A stretch of 64,000 nucleotides of DNA from Proteiniphilum saccharofermentans (GCF_900095135.1 NZ_LT605205.1:1798001-1862000); one strand, 5' to 3'; counted from the first letter of the stretch, positions 7,019 through 15,489 are shown. Numbers and translations: made by a program. The notes: generated by a model not told the origin, from the sequence alone.

Positions 7019-7696
7019 ATGGCAACAATCTGGATTATATTTATTACAATTGCGGTGGCCGGATGGATCGTACAGGGTACGCTGCAGAGCCGATTCAAGA
7101 AGTATTCAAAAATTCCCTTACGCAACGGGATGACGGGGAAGGAGGTGGCGGAAAAGATGCTGCACGACAACGGGATCTACGATGTACAGGTGATCTCCGT
7201 GAGAGGGCGGCTGACAGACCACTATAACCCGTTGAATAAAACCATCAATTTGAGTGAACCGGTATATGGATCTTATAGCGTGGCGGCTGCCGCAGTGGCA
7301 GCCCATGAAACGGGACACGCCGTCCAGCACGCGAAAGGATATGCACCCTTGAAAATGCGTTCGGCACTGGTGCCGGTGATTTCGTCTACCTCCAAATGGG
7401 TCATGTGGGTGATCCTGGCCGGTATTATCCTGATCCAGACCTTCCCCATGCTTCTCTGGTTCGGAATTGCAATGTTTGCACTTTCCACACTCTTCAGTTT
7501 TATCACACTGCCGGTGGAAAAGAATGCTACCAACCGTGCTCTCCGTTGGCTCAGCAGCGCCGGTATTACCGATGCAAGTAACCACAATCAGGCGGTAGAT
7601 GCCCTTCGCTGGGCCGGATACACTTATGTGGTGGCAGCACTCAGTTCCCTTGCTACATTACTTTACTACATCATGATTGCTATGAGCAGAAGATGA
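7019..7696 (+). CDS. Membrane zinc metallopeptidase of the YugP family
   Basis: The 225-residue protein has an N-terminal membrane helix (residues 2-18), a HExxH zinc motif (AAHETGHAVQH at about 93-103) and two or three further membrane segments after it (about 125-165 and 200-220). This architecture and length are those of the Zn_peptidase_2 (YugP) family, membrane-bound neutral proteases whose substrates are mostly unknown. It stands alone and converges on the pirin gene, with 17 bp between the two stops. Confidence 0.88.
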   Translation: MATIWIIFITIAVAGWIVQGTLQSRFKKYSKIPLRNGMTGKEVAEKMLHDNGIYDVQVISVRGRLTDHYNPLNKTINLSEPVYGSYSVAAAAVAAHETGHAVQHAKGYAPLKMRSALVPVISSTSKWVMWVILAGIILIQTFPMLLWFGIAMFALSTLFSFITLPVEKNATNRALRWLSSAGITDASNHNQAVDALRWAGYTYVVAALSSLATLLYYIMIAMSRR

Positions 7697-7713
7697 TCCA
7701 TAGTTAAATAATT

Positions 7714-8433
7714 TTATTTTGGTAGTTCTATAGGAACTTCCATCAAAAGGATTTCTGAATCCTCCAATGCTTCAAGAGGGAAGTGGTTGGTATCCCAAAT
7801 ACCATAACCATCCCTCTTGTCCAGTATTTGATCGCCCACTTTGGCTTTTCCCCGGATGACGAAAATATAGACGCCGTTCCCCGGTTTTTTGAGATTGTAT
7901 CCTTTTGACACACCACTGTCGAAATGAGCCAGGTGAAACCATGCGTCCTGATGGATCCACAATCCTTCATCTTCTTTGTAGGGAGAGATGATCTGTTGGA
8001 AATCATTGGGTTTTGCAGAATCGGCGATATGCATTTGCTCGTACCTTGGCGTGATGCCTTTCTCACGAGGGAAGACCCATATCTGTAACAGTTCCACAGG
8101 CCGGTCGCTGTTCGCATTGAACTCGCTGTGGGTTACTCCTGTACCGGCAGACATCACCTGTATATCCCCATTGCGGATCACACCGCCGTTACCCATGCTG
8201 TCCCTATGTTCCAAATCGCCTTCCAGCGGTATGGTAATAATTTCCATGTCGTTGTGGGGATGGGTGCCGAAACCTCCTCCCCCTTCTATATAGTCGTCAT
8301 TGATTACCCGAAGCACACCGAAATGCATCCTCGCACGATTGTAATAATTGGCAAAACTAAATGTATGTGCAGATCTTAGCCAGCCGTGATTGGCGTATCC
8401 CCGGGAGGAAGCCGAATGATAAATAGTTTTCAT
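7714..8433 (-). CDS. Pirin-family protein (bicupin)
   Basis: The 239-residue protein begins with the typical pirin start (YHSASSRGYANHGWLRSAHTF) and carries the metal-binding cupin signature FGTHPHNDMEIITIPLEG at about 56-73, followed by EHRDSMGNGG. Pirins bind iron; bacterial members of the YhhW/YhaK type act as quercetin dioxygenases or redox-linked regulators, and the true role is usually unknown. Length is normal. It is transcribed away from the epimerase gene at 8610. Confidence 0.9.
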   Translation of the reverse strand: MKTIYHSASSRGYANHGWLRSAHTFSFANYYNRARMHFGVLRVINDDYIEGGGGFGTHPHNDMEIITIPLEGDLEHRDSMGNGGVIRNGDIQVMSAGTGVTHSEFNANSDRPVELLQIWVFPREKGITPRYEQMHIADSAKPNDFQQIISPYKEDEGLWIHQDAWFHLAHFDSGVSKGYNLKKPGNGVYIFVIRGKAKVGDQILDKRDGYGIWDTNHFPLEALEDSEILLMEVPIELPK

Positions 8434-8525
8434 AATTAATTCTGGTTGATTGATATTATTTATGGAATAACAGCTGTTCTGTATGAATTGTTTAATGTGC
8501 CGTGAAATATGATATTATATATAGT

Positions 8526-8553
8526 GAAGAGGGCAACAATTGCGCTCTTTTTT
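8526..8553 (+). terminator. Possible small hairpin terminator in a divergent intergenic region
   Basis: AGAG-GCAA and TTGC-CTCT can pair with one internal G-G mismatch, and seven T follow. It lies between the divergent pirin and epimerase genes, so no annotated gene on the plus strand runs into it; it may end a short untranslated transcript. Confidence 0.35.
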
Positions 8554-8573
8554 TGTTTATCTGATGGAGCGTC

Positions 8574-8590
8574 TAAGAAACTGTTTCTAA
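8574..8590. mobile_element. Footprint-like solo end of the GAAACTG MITE family
   Basis: TAA-GAAACTGTTTC-TAA: the two terminal repeats of the MITE-like family (GAAACTGTTT and AAACAGTTTC) are collapsed onto each other and flanked on both sides by TAA, the same 3-bp flank as three of the four full copies. It could be a deletion derivative, an excision scar or an empty-site palindrome. Confidence 0.45.
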
Positions 8591-8609
8591 CTTTATTAAA
8601 GGATTACAA

Positions 8610-9554
8610 ATGAAGACGATTTTGATTACAGGCGGATCGGGAATGGTGGGCAAAAGGCTATCGGAACTGCTCATCGGGAAAGGATACAAGGTGATCTGGT
8701 TAAGTCGTGAACGGTATGTGAAGGCGCAGATTCCGCGCTATCGCTGGGATTACCGGAAAGGAGAGATCGACAGGGAGGCTGTGGAACAGGCCGACATGAT
8801 CGTTCATCTGGCCGGATCAAATTTAGGTGATGGCTCCTGGACGCGGTTGAAGAAACAGAAGATTGTAGAGAGCCGTGTGCAGACGGCAAAGTTGTTGCTG
8901 GAGACAGTGAAAAAGATGGATAAAAAGCCAGAGGCATTTATATCTGCTTCGGCGGTCGGTTTTTACGGACAGGAGACGGGAGAGAAGATATTCACTGAGG
9001 AGGATAATCCCGCAGATAGTGATTTTCTGAGTCGTACCTGCCGGAAATGGGAAGCCGAGGCTTTCAGGTTCAGGGATGAACTGGATGTACGTACGGCGGC
9101 GCTGCGAACGGCCTTTGTGATATCTAAAGATAGTGAAGCTTTCGGAAAGATGGTGCTGCCGACACGGTTCGGATTAGGAGCACCACTGGGTTCGGGCAGA
9201 CAATATCTGAGTTGGATCCATATTGAGGATATTTGCCGCCTCTATTTGAAAGCGGTAGAAGATAGTGCGATGCAGGGTGTTTATAATGCGGTCGCACCGG
9301 AATTTATCACCAATGCCGGGTTTATGAAGACGCTGGCCAAAGAAATGAAGCGTCCTTTTCTTATGCCGCCGATACCGGCTTTTCTGTTGCGGCTCTTTAT
9401 GGGACAGGCAGCCGATATGGTACTGTATGGCAGTCGCATCTCATCACAAAAGGTGATCGATGCAGGATATGAATTTACTTATCCTTCGGTAAAAGAAGCC
9501 ATAGAGGTTACTCTCTTGAGAATGAAAGAAAAGGATGAGAATCCGAAAAAGTGA
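8610..9554 (+). CDS. TIGR01777-type NAD(P)-dependent epimerase/reductase (YfcH-like)
   Basis: This 314-residue extended SDR protein has the N-terminal nucleotide-binding GGSGMVGKRL at 8-17, the segment VHLAGSNLGDGSWT, a YGQETG-containing active-site region near residue 117 and a C-terminal DUF1731-like domain (FLLRLFMGQAADMVL at about 258-272). This set identifies the TIGR01777 family, including E. coli YfcH; its substrate is unknown. The stop overlaps the GTG of the following Crp/Fnr gene, so the two are probably co-expressed. Confidence 0.88.
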   Translation: MKTILITGGSGMVGKRLSELLIGKGYKVIWLSRERYVKAQIPRYRWDYRKGEIDREAVEQADMIVHLAGSNLGDGSWTRLKKQKIVESRVQTAKLLLETVKKMDKKPEAFISASAVGFYGQETGEKIFTEEDNPADSDFLSRTCRKWEAEAFRFRDELDVRTAALRTAFVISKDSEAFGKMVLPTRFGLGAPLGSGRQYLSWIHIEDICRLYLKAVEDSAMQGVYNAVAPEFITNAGFMKTLAKEMKRPFLMPPIPAFLLRLFMGQAADMVLYGSRISSQKVIDAGYEFTYPSVKEAIEVTLLRMKEKDENPKK

Positions 9555-10174
9555 AAGATAACTCTGTTACTGAAAAAGCATCGATGACCCAAATGGATAA
9601 GGAGAAAACTTTGAGAGAGGTATACCGGCATCCGTTACTGACGGAAGAGGATCTTACGGTGATTAGGGATGTACATACCGAAGTGATGTTCAATAAAGGA
9701 GATTTCTTCCTGAAACGAGGTGAGAGATCAGACAGTTACCTGATCCTTGAAAACGGGCTGATGCGGTCTTTTGTCTATGATTACGACGGGAATGAGATTA
9801 CGACCGACTTTTTCTCCAACCATGAGGTTGTTATTGAAGTATTGTCACTGTTTCAACAAACCCTTTCGGATGAATATATTCAGGCGCTGACCGACTGCAT
9901 TTGCTGGAAGATCGATCTGGATCGGTTTGAGATGTTATACCACTCCATCCAGGGATTGAATGAATGGGGACGGGCATGGATGTCGGAGCAGCTTTTCCAG
10001 TCAAAACAACGTTCGGTAGAGATGATCACCCAAACAGCGACAGAACGGTATCTGAAGTTGATTAAAGAAAAGCCCCAGGTAATCAGGCAAGCCCCACTAA
10101 AGCAGATTGCGACTTATCTGGGAATCACGGACACGTCTTTGAGCCGGATCCGAAAAGAATTAACCATAGGATAA
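9551..10174 (+). CDS. Crp/Fnr-family transcriptional regulator
   Basis: The 207-residue protein (from GTG 9551; ATG alternatives at 9584 and 9593) has a cyclic-nucleotide-binding-like beta-barrel (MFNKGDFFLKRGERSDSYLI at about 43-62) and a C-terminal helix-turn-helix (LKQIATYLGITDTSLSRIRK). It lacks the cysteines of a Fnr iron-sulfur cluster, so it probably senses a small molecule or nothing known; many Bacteroidota have several such regulators. The GTGA overlap with the preceding epimerase gene favours the GTG start through translational coupling. Its targets are not evident. Confidence 0.85.
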   Translation: MKDNSVTEKASMTQMDKEKTLREVYRHPLLTEEDLTVIRDVHTEVMFNKGDFFLKRGERSDSYLILENGLMRSFVYDYDGNEITTDFFSNHEVVIEVLSLFQQTLSDEYIQALTDCICWKIDLDRFEMLYHSIQGLNEWGRAWMSEQLFQSKQRSVEMITQTATERYLKLIKEKPQVIRQAPLKQIATYLGITDTSLSRIRKELTIG

Positions 10175-10276
10175 GTCCGCTTACTTTTTCCGTTAGCCAT
10201 TTTGTGGTATAACCTGAATTTGTGCACTTGTAAGGTTTTCTTGTCATAGGATAAGTGTTTTAAAAAACCGGCATCC

Positions 10277-10284
10277 TATTTTTG
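10277..10284 (+). promoter_or_regulatory. -7 promoter element, now separated from the VOC gene by a MITE
   Basis: TATTTTTG fits TAnnTTTG and points at the VOC gene at 10536. The MITE at 10320-10513 lies between them, so a transcript from here would have a leader of about 245 nt containing the whole element. Confidence 0.4.
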
Positions 10285-10319
10285 TAATTATGGAATCGTT
10301 CAATTAGATTAGAACATCA

Positions 10320-10513
10320 GAAACTGTTTAAATTTTACCGAAATATTTTTTATAATTGGACTGTCTATTTTTCTTTGCTACTATTTTGGTCTCTTTTGCG
10401 CATCTTTTTCACTTTTTCCTTTTGATTTAGCCCGCTAAATCCGCAAGAAAAAAATAAAAAATCTATCCCAAAATAGATTCAAAATAGTATAGCAATAAAA
10501 TTTAAACAGTTTC
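10320..10513 (+). mobile_element. MITE-like element, subfamily 1 (copy A)
   Basis: A 194-bp non-coding element with terminal inverted repeats GAAACTGTTTAAATTTTA / TTTAAACAGTTTC and a central palindrome ATTTAGCCCGCTAAAT. It is flanked by TCA at 10317-10319 and 10514-10516, read as a 3-bp target duplication. Compared base by base, it differs from the reverse complement of the copy at 35099-35292 at one position only. It carries no transposase, so it must have been moved in trans. It ends about 20 bp before the VOC gene's start. Confidence 0.85.
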
Positions 10514-10535
10514 TCAATCTAAAACAATAAAAATC

Positions 10536-11399
10536 ATGGCACAGCAAAATCATCAACCCATTTACCCTTGCATTTGGTGTAAGAATAATAATGCCCGCGA
10601 GATAGCGGATTTTTACGTATCCGTTTTTCCCGACACAAAAATAACGGATGAAAATCAGTATGTGAATATTATTGCAATAGGCGGTCAAAGGATTATGCTG
10701 CTGAACGGTAATGCGGAGACCACTCCCAATCCTTCTATTTCGCTGATGTATATGACTACGTCGGAAAAGGAGGTAGAGGACCTGTACGCAAAACTGACAG
10801 AAGGCGGAAGCACTTTGATGGCACTCGACAGTTACCCGTTCAGTCCGAAATATGCCTGGGTGGAGGACCGCTACGGTGTATCGTGGCAACTGATTGCCGG
10901 TGAAGCAAAGGATATCATTCAGAAAGTAGTGCCTACGATGATGTTTACTGGAGATAACAATGGCAAAGCAGAGGAGGCTATGCGCCTTTACACTTCGCTT
11001 TTTCCCGAATCGGAAATAAGAGGTATACTGAGATACACCGGAGAGGAAGGTGAGATCAGGGGAAACATCCAGCATGCCGAATTTGTAGTGAATGGTTACC
11101 TGATGATGGCTATGGATAGCTCTTATCCACATGCATTTAATTTCAATGAAGGGGTTTCACTGGTAGTAGAATGTGATACCCAGGAAGAGATAGATCACTA
11201 CTGGGACGGACTTACTACTGATGGCGGCAAGGAAGTTATGTGCGGCTGGCTGACGGATAAATATGGTGTCAGTTGGCAGGTCACGCCGAGTGAGTTCGAA
11301 GAACTGATACTCAAATCACCCAAAGTATTCGAGGCGATGTTGAAAATGAAGAAGATGGATATCGGCAAACTGAAGGAAGCAGCGGAATCGCCCGAATAA
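10536..11399 (+). CDS. Two-domain VOC (PhnB-like glyoxalase-fold) protein
   Basis: The 287-residue protein has two PhnB-like VOC domains: about 8-125 (PCIWCKNNNAREIADFYVS ... DRYGVSWQLIAGE) and about 132-262 (MMFTGDNNGKAEEAMRLYT ... DKYGVSWQVTPSE). Each has the RYGVSWQ/KYGVSWQ signature of the family sometimes labelled 3-demethylubiquinone 3-methyltransferase; the name is historical and these proteins are not shown to be methyltransferases. A metal-dependent glyoxalase-like role is possible. The C-terminal 25 residues are a charged helix. A single-domain relative follows at 11514. Confidence 0.85.
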   Translation: MAQQNHQPIYPCIWCKNNNAREIADFYVSVFPDTKITDENQYVNIIAIGGQRIMLLNGNAETTPNPSISLMYMTTSEKEVEDLYAKLTEGGSTLMALDSYPFSPKYAWVEDRYGVSWQLIAGEAKDIIQKVVPTMMFTGDNNGKAEEAMRLYTSLFPESEIRGILRYTGEEGEIRGNIQHAEFVVNGYLMMAMDSSYPHAFNFNEGVSLVVECDTQEEIDHYWDGLTTDGGKEVMCGWLTDKYGVSWQVTPSEFEELILKSPKVFEAMLKMKKMDIGKLKEAAESPE

Positions 11400-11513
11400 T
11401 TTCAATTACATTAGACTATTTTTCGCTATGGCATAGCTCAAGCAAGCTTGGCTCTGCTCATTTAGCTTAACGAAATAGTTCATTATATATAATCACTTAA
11501 ACATTTAAAAATC
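11400..11513. other. Inverted repeat between the two VOC genes
   Basis: ACTATTTTTCG near 11414 and CGAAATAGT near 11473 are imperfect inverted repeats enclosing a smaller hairpin (CTATGGCATAG). It could act as a processing site or weak attenuator between the two related genes; no T-tract follows. Confidence 0.35.
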
Positions 11514-11945
11514 ATGCTTAAATTAGATCCGTACCTCAATTTTGACGGTACATGCGAAGAGGCTTTCAATTTCTACAGATCCGTGTTTGGCGGAGAGTTT
11601 AAAGGTGGAATCATGAGAATGAAAGATGTGGAGGGAATGGACGTGCCCCAGGCTTTTAAAGACCGTGTAATGCATGTCTCATTGCCTGTCGGTAACGATC
11701 TGCTGATGGGGTCGGATACGATACCCGGTATGGGCAATCCTTTTCAAGCGGGGAATAATAACTATATCAGCATCACAGCCGACAGTCGTGAGGAAGCTGA
11801 CAGGCTGTTCAACGGACTATCGGCCGGAGGTGAGATTGAGATGCCGATGGAGGATATGTTCTGGGGCGATTACTTCGGCAGTCTTAAAGACCGGTTCGGG
11901 GTAATGTGGATGATCTCCAGCCCATCAGGACAACAGATGATGTAA
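11514..11945 (+). CDS. Single-domain VOC (PhnB-like) protein
   Basis: The 143-residue protein has one PhnB-type VOC domain (LNFDGTCEEAFNFYRSVFGG at about 9-28; YFGSLKDRFGVMWMIS near the end). It is the standard length for stand-alone members, which form homodimers with a glyoxalase fold. Function unknown. It probably shares a transcript with the two-domain paralogue upstream. It converges on the sugar dehydrogenase gene, with 11 bp between the stops. Confidence 0.85.
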   Translation: MLKLDPYLNFDGTCEEAFNFYRSVFGGEFKGGIMRMKDVEGMDVPQAFKDRVMHVSLPVGNDLLMGSDTIPGMGNPFQAGNNNYISITADSREEADRLFNGLSAGGEIEMPMEDMFWGDYFGSLKDRFGVMWMISSPSGQQMM

Positions 11946-11956
11946 TTCCCCCAACT

Positions 11957-13192
11957 TTACTTTTTACTTATCTTATATAATCGTCCTTCATCCGTTACGG
12001 CATAGAGTGCACCGTCGTTACCGTCGGCCACATCACGGAAGCGTTGCCCTTCATTGGCGAGCAGGCGTTCTTCGCCTGTTACTTTGTTATCTTTGATTAC
12101 AAGCCGGACAATATGTTTAGTATTGAGCCCGCCAATGAAGAGGTTATTTTCCCATTCGGGAATGGCGTTGGAACTATAGAAAGCCATGCCACTGGGTGAA
12201 AAGACAGGATCCCAGTAGTAAACAGGTTGCTCCATACCTTCTTTTTGTGTAATTCCTTCACCGATGATATTGCCGCTGTACTCGATGCCATAGGTGATGG
12301 TAGGCCATCCGTAGTTTTTACCCGGTTTAATAAGGTTGACTTCATCACCGCCGCGCGGCCCCATCTCACTGAGCCAGAGTTCACCTGTAACAGGATGGAT
12401 ATCCAGGCCCTGCGGATTACGGTGTCCGTAGCTGTATATTTCCGGCAGTGCTCCCTCGGTACCGATAAACGGGTTGCCCGGAACAGGTTCACCTTCTGTG
12501 GTGATGTATATTACTTTACCGTGACCGGTATTGAGCTTTTGGGCGTTGGGACGGGTGGCGAGATCAGACCGTTCACCGGTAGTGGCGAAGATATGTCCGT
12601 TCTTATCAAACAATAGACGGCTGCCGAAGTGCATGCTATTGTCGAAATAGGGGATGGCGCGGTAGATGATGCGGAAATCCTCTATGTTTGTTTCATCGTC
12701 GGAGAGTTTTCCTTTGCCCACTGCTGTGAGGGAGCCTTGCGCAGTCCGCTCAGCAAAAGTAAAATAGAGCATCCTGCTGCTACTGAAATCGGGTGCCGGT
12801 GCCACATCCAGCAATCCCCCCTGACTCCGGTCGTCTACTTCAGGAAATCCTGTAATGGGAGCACTTACATTGCCGTCGGTGGTGGCGATACGCATAGTAC
12901 CGGCCTTTTCTGTGATGGCCAGCCGGCCGTCAGGCAGTGGTGTGACCGCCCATGGCTTCACTAATCCGTCGGCGATAACAGTCGCTTCGTAAGGAGTTGT
13001 CGTTTTCACGCCTGCAACGCGGGTTTGTCCCTCGAAAGCGGGTTTAAAATCGGGGTTGTTGGGCTTTTCGGTCTCTACCGGGGGCAGAGTCTCTTCGTTC
13101 GGTTCTTGTTCGCTTGTTTTCGGTGCTTCACATGAAGCCGAAAGCAACACAAAAGCCGATAAAAAAAGTGCTGTAATCTTTAAATAGTTCAT
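11957..13192 (-). CDS. PQQ-dependent sugar (glucose/sorbosone) dehydrogenase-like lipoprotein
   Basis: The 411-residue protein has a lipoprotein signal (lipobox LSASC, cysteine near 21) and an acidic low-complexity linker. A GSDH beta-propeller follows, with GLVKPWAVTPLPDGRLAITE (about 74-93), GGLLDVAPAPDF, NSMHFGSRLLFDKNGHIFA, YSYGHRNPQGLDIHP and ELWLSEMGPRGGDEVN. These are the PQQ- and calcium-binding segments of the soluble aldose sugar dehydrogenase (YliI) family. It oxidises sugars at the cell surface if PQQ is available; the cofactor source is not evident here. It stands alone and reads leftwards. Confidence 0.88.
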   Translation of the reverse strand: MNYLKITALFLSAFVLLSASCEAPKTSEQEPNEETLPPVETEKPNNPDFKPAFEGQTRVAGVKTTTPYEATVIADGLVKPWAVTPLPDGRLAITEKAGTMRIATTDGNVSAPITGFPEVDDRSQGGLLDVAPAPDFSSSRMLYFTFAERTAQGSLTAVGKGKLSDDETNIEDFRIIYRAIPYFDNSMHFGSRLLFDKNGHIFATTGERSDLATRPNAQKLNTGHGKVIYITTEGEPVPGNPFIGTEGALPEIYSYGHRNPQGLDIHPVTGELWLSEMGPRGGDEVNLIKPGKNYGWPTITYGIEYSGNIIGEGITQKEGMEQPVYYWDPVFSPSGMAFYSSNAIPEWENNLFIGGLNTKHIVRLVIKDNKVTGEERLLANEGQRFRDVADGNDGALYAVTDEGRLYKISKK

Positions 13193-13365
13193 AGGACTGT
13201 GATTTATTGTAATCTGATTGTTTTGAATAGAAAGCCAAACCGGATCCGGTAGTTACCGTATGCTGTTGTTGATTGTGATCCGGCCGGCTCATTTCCTTTA
13301 ACAACGCGTAAATCGCAATTGTTCAATATCATGAGATACATAATTGGCTGTAAACTATTTTAATG

Positions 13366-13373
13366 TATCTTTG
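13366..13373 (+). promoter_or_regulatory. Promoter of hicBA
   Basis: TATCTTTG at 13366-13373 with TTGG at 13344-13347, spaced 18 bp, fits the Bacteroidota TTTG-N19-TAnnTTTG promoter. It places the start of transcription near 13380, so hicB begins at the ATG at 13413 and not at the in-frame ATG at 13344. Confidence 0.6.
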
Positions 13374-13412
13374 TTCTTATCATATCATAGTATTTCTGTA
13401 ACTTTAAAATTT

Positions 13413-13637
13413 ATGCTTACGTACAACGTTCAACTAAGAAAAGAAGAGGAAGGCGGATATACAGCGATTGTTCCGGCTCTTCCCGGCTGTATTACCTATG
13501 GTGAGACGGTGGATGAGGCCATTGCGATGGTAAAGGAAGCCGTGGAATTATATATTGATGAACTTACAGATCGCGGTGAACCAATACCGGACGATACTCA
13601 TACTCTTGAACTTTCTATACATGTTGAAGCTGTATGA
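13413..13637 (+). CDS. hicB: HicB-family antitoxin
   Basis: The 74-residue protein has the compact HicB fold, a partial RNase H-like sheet (GGYTAIVPALPGCITYGET at about 14-32, then DEAIAMVKEAVELYIDEL). It has no separate DNA-binding domain, as in many short Bacteroidota members. It neutralises the HicA mRNA interferase encoded next to it. The start is set by the promoter at 13366-13373. The stop overlaps the hicA start (ATGA). A fragment matching its end (NELTARGEPIPYDR) recurs at about 24121-24163. Confidence 0.92.
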   Translation: MLTYNVQLRKEEEGGYTAIVPALPGCITYGETVDEAIAMVKEAVELYIDELTDRGEPIPDDTHTLELSIHVEAV

Positions 13638-13831
13638 ATTTAAGCCCCAAATATCTTATTGATCTCTTGGAACAAAATGGATTTATTTTCAAAAGGTCAA
13701 AAGGCTCGCATAGATTGTACTATAATTCCCAAACAAATAAAACAGTCATTGTTCCAATGCACGGAAATAAGGACTTAAAAAAAGGAACATTCTTTGCAAT
13801 TTTAAAGCAAGCCGGGATTACGTATAGATAA
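13634..13831 (+). CDS. hicA: HicA-family mRNA interferase toxin
   Basis: The 65-residue protein has a double-stranded-RNA-binding-like fold with the catalytic histidine in KGSHRLYY (about 23-30) and the conserved VPMHGNKDLKKGTFFAILKQ that follows. HicA cuts translated mRNAs when HicB is lost. The antitoxin-first gene order is common in this phylum. A strong hairpin at 13846-13888 follows, and serves also the gene converging from the right. Confidence 0.93.
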   Translation: MNLSPKYLIDLLEQNGFIFKRSKGSHRLYYNSQTNKTVIVPMHGNKDLKKGTFFAILKQAGITYR

Positions 13832-13845
13832 TTCAATTAAACATA

Positions 13846-13888
13846 AAAAACCGGGGAATAAAGAAGACCACTTTATTCCCCGGTTTTT
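13846..13888. terminator. Bidirectional hairpin terminator after hicBA
   Basis: AAAAACCGGGGAATAAAG pairs perfectly with CTTTATTCCCCGGTTTTT; A-tract and T-tract on either side let it work in both directions. The hairpin at 24175-24217 is its diverged homologue with paired base changes. Confidence 0.9.
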
Positions 13889-13913
13889 ACTTTTTATATT
13901 TAGTCTCCAATAC

Positions 13914-13962
13914 TTACTTGACTTCCACTTCAATCCACTGCGAACGATCGGGTGGTGCGGGT
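13914..13962 (-). pseudogene. Fragment of the 3' end of a Tricorn-like protease gene
   Basis: The minus strand reads PAPPDRSQWIEVEVK and stop, nearly the same as the last residues of the intact Tricorn-like protein at 24243-27530 (PAPPNRSQWIEVEIE). The rest of the gene is absent: about 10 bp to the right the wbsX gene ends. Together with the hicBA terminator to its left it reproduces the junction found again at 24121-24300. Confidence 0.85.
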
Positions 13963-13972
13963 CAGAATAGAA

Positions 13973-15184
13973 TTAATATCGATCGTATTTTTTGTCAATA
14001 AAAACATCTTTCACTGCCTCCAAGTAATCGAAGCCATGTAACATATCCGGTAGCAGGTAGCTACCTTCTACCCATTCGTTCCAGGCATTAATTGTTATCA
14101 GTTTTGTTTGTCCCGGGTGTTGGTCAGCATATTCTTTTGCTTTTGAAAGCAGCGTGGCAAAACTTTTGGGTGTATTATGATAATGCACTATATCCTTTAT
14201 CCCTTTTTTGGGAAATCTAGGTGTATCATCCCACCCGATTGAGACGCACGGGAAAACGGGAACATCTAATATTTCGTTCATTTGTTCCCTTATTTTGACT
14301 GAATTGGCTCCATAGACAAGATAATCTTCTGCCATTCCTCCCATGTTATACATAGCCACACTGTTAAACCCCATGGAATCTACATTTTTTTTAAACTCCC
14401 GGGCTTTTTCTTCCGACATAAGCGATCCCCCGCCTTGATTCCATTGGATATGAAGTCCCGGGAATCCGGCCTTTTGTACTTCATCCCTGAAATAATCCAG
14501 GGCCTTTCGGGTTTCTTCTATGCTACCGCCGAAACTTTCCTTCAACTTGTCGATGCTAAAAATGGAGAAAACAGGTTCACCATTAATCTTAAAGTAGTTG
14601 GGTTGTTTAAAATATTGGTTAATAACCCTGTCGACAATAATTTTGTAATTTTCCCAATCAACTTTAGCATCCCATAAAATGGAAGCATCATCTCCATAAC
14701 GGTGATAATTCCAATAGTTATGTTTTACATCATGGTTGGCCCACATAATATAGAACTGCATTTTATGACTGTTGTTGGCTTTCAGAAACCCGTCATTCAA
14801 AGCACTTTCCAGGTATGGACCCTCTTCATACCAATACCAGTCATAAACAAATACATTCACACCATGGTCAATGGCTACATCTATCCAGCGTTCAACTACC
14901 TTTGGGTTGTTATCCATCTCGTATCCCCACAGTGGTTGACGTGGTTGATAATGGCCTTCATATCTGGGATTCCCTTTTTTTATCACTTCCCATTCACCTA
15001 TACCCTCTGTCCATAATTTTTCCCTTGCCAATGGGTCATCGTGACATGATGGCCAGATGTAAGCCGCAACATAATATTCATTTTTAATTTCCTGATCTAC
15101 TGGTTGTGATTGAGTTTCGAAGATATTTCCCCAAATAAATCCGACCAATATAAGTAAACCAATACAAATTTCATTCTTTTTCAT
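13973..15184 (-). CDS. WbsX-like / GH99-like glycan-active protein
   Basis: The 403-residue protein has an N-terminal signal segment (residues 6-22). A single domain follows with the features of the WbsX (GH99-like) family: AAYIWPSCHDD at the start, HGVNVFVYDWYWYEEGPYLE at about 112-131, WNQGGGSLMS, and the closing signature INAWNEWVEGSYLLPD near 370. GH99 enzymes are endo-acting mannosidases, but WbsX-type proteins have often been called glycosyltransferases. Export and the position downstream of susC-susD favour a hydrolase working on the imported glycan. Unlike many polysaccharide loci there is no other glycosidase here. Lower GC content than genes to the left. Confidence 0.8.
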   Translation of the reverse strand: MKKNEICIGLLILVGFIWGNIFETQSQPVDQEIKNEYYVAAYIWPSCHDDPLAREKLWTEGIGEWEVIKKGNPRYEGHYQPRQPLWGYEMDNNPKVVERWIDVAIDHGVNVFVYDWYWYEEGPYLESALNDGFLKANNSHKMQFYIMWANHDVKHNYWNYHRYGDDASILWDAKVDWENYKIIVDRVINQYFKQPNYFKINGEPVFSIFSIDKLKESFGGSIEETRKALDYFRDEVQKAGFPGLHIQWNQGGGSLMSEEKAREFKKNVDSMGFNSVAMYNMGGMAEDYLVYGANSVKIREQMNEILDVPVFPCVSIGWDDTPRFPKKGIKDIVHYHNTPKSFATLLSKAKEYADQHPGQTKLITINAWNEWVEGSYLLPDMLHGFDYLEAVKDVFIDKKYDRY

Positions 15185-15280
15185 AATTGCTTTTATTAAT
15201 CGAGTAATGTTATATAATTATCTATCTTACTTTTCAGAGGCATCCAATCCCAAAAATAATACAAAATGCACATATGATAA

Positions 15281-15471
15281 GAAACTGTTTTGAATTTTTT
15301 CATCAATTGTTTTTTAGTAATTTTTTGATGGATTTGGATTTTCATTTATTGAAATGTAGCGGGCTACTAGAAAGAAATGAAAATTCGAAGGCGCAAAAAA
15401 GGGCAAAAAACAAGATGAAAGAGTGAAAAAATAAGTGTAAAATAATTACTCGTAAAATTCAAAACAGTTTC
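15281..15471 (+). mobile_element. MITE-like element, subfamily 2 (copy B)
   Basis: A 191-bp non-coding element with ends GAAACTGTTTTGAATTTT and AAAATTCAAAACAGTTTC, flanked by TAA at 15278-15280 and 15472-15474. It contains the core TAGCGGGCTA also found inside subfamily 1. It differs from the reverse complement of the copy at 61904-62094 at one position. It lies between susD and wbsX, about 20 bp after the susD stop. Confidence 0.85.
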
Positions 15472-15489
15472 TAAGCAAATCGTTCTAAA

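Noticed and set aside
10320-10513. A complete insertion sequence
   Set aside because: At 194 bp with no open frame it cannot encode a transposase; it is a non-autonomous element.
13920-15087. Plus-strand frames overlapping the WbsX-like gene
   Set aside because: They are shadows of a gene with clear signal peptide and family signature on the minus strand.
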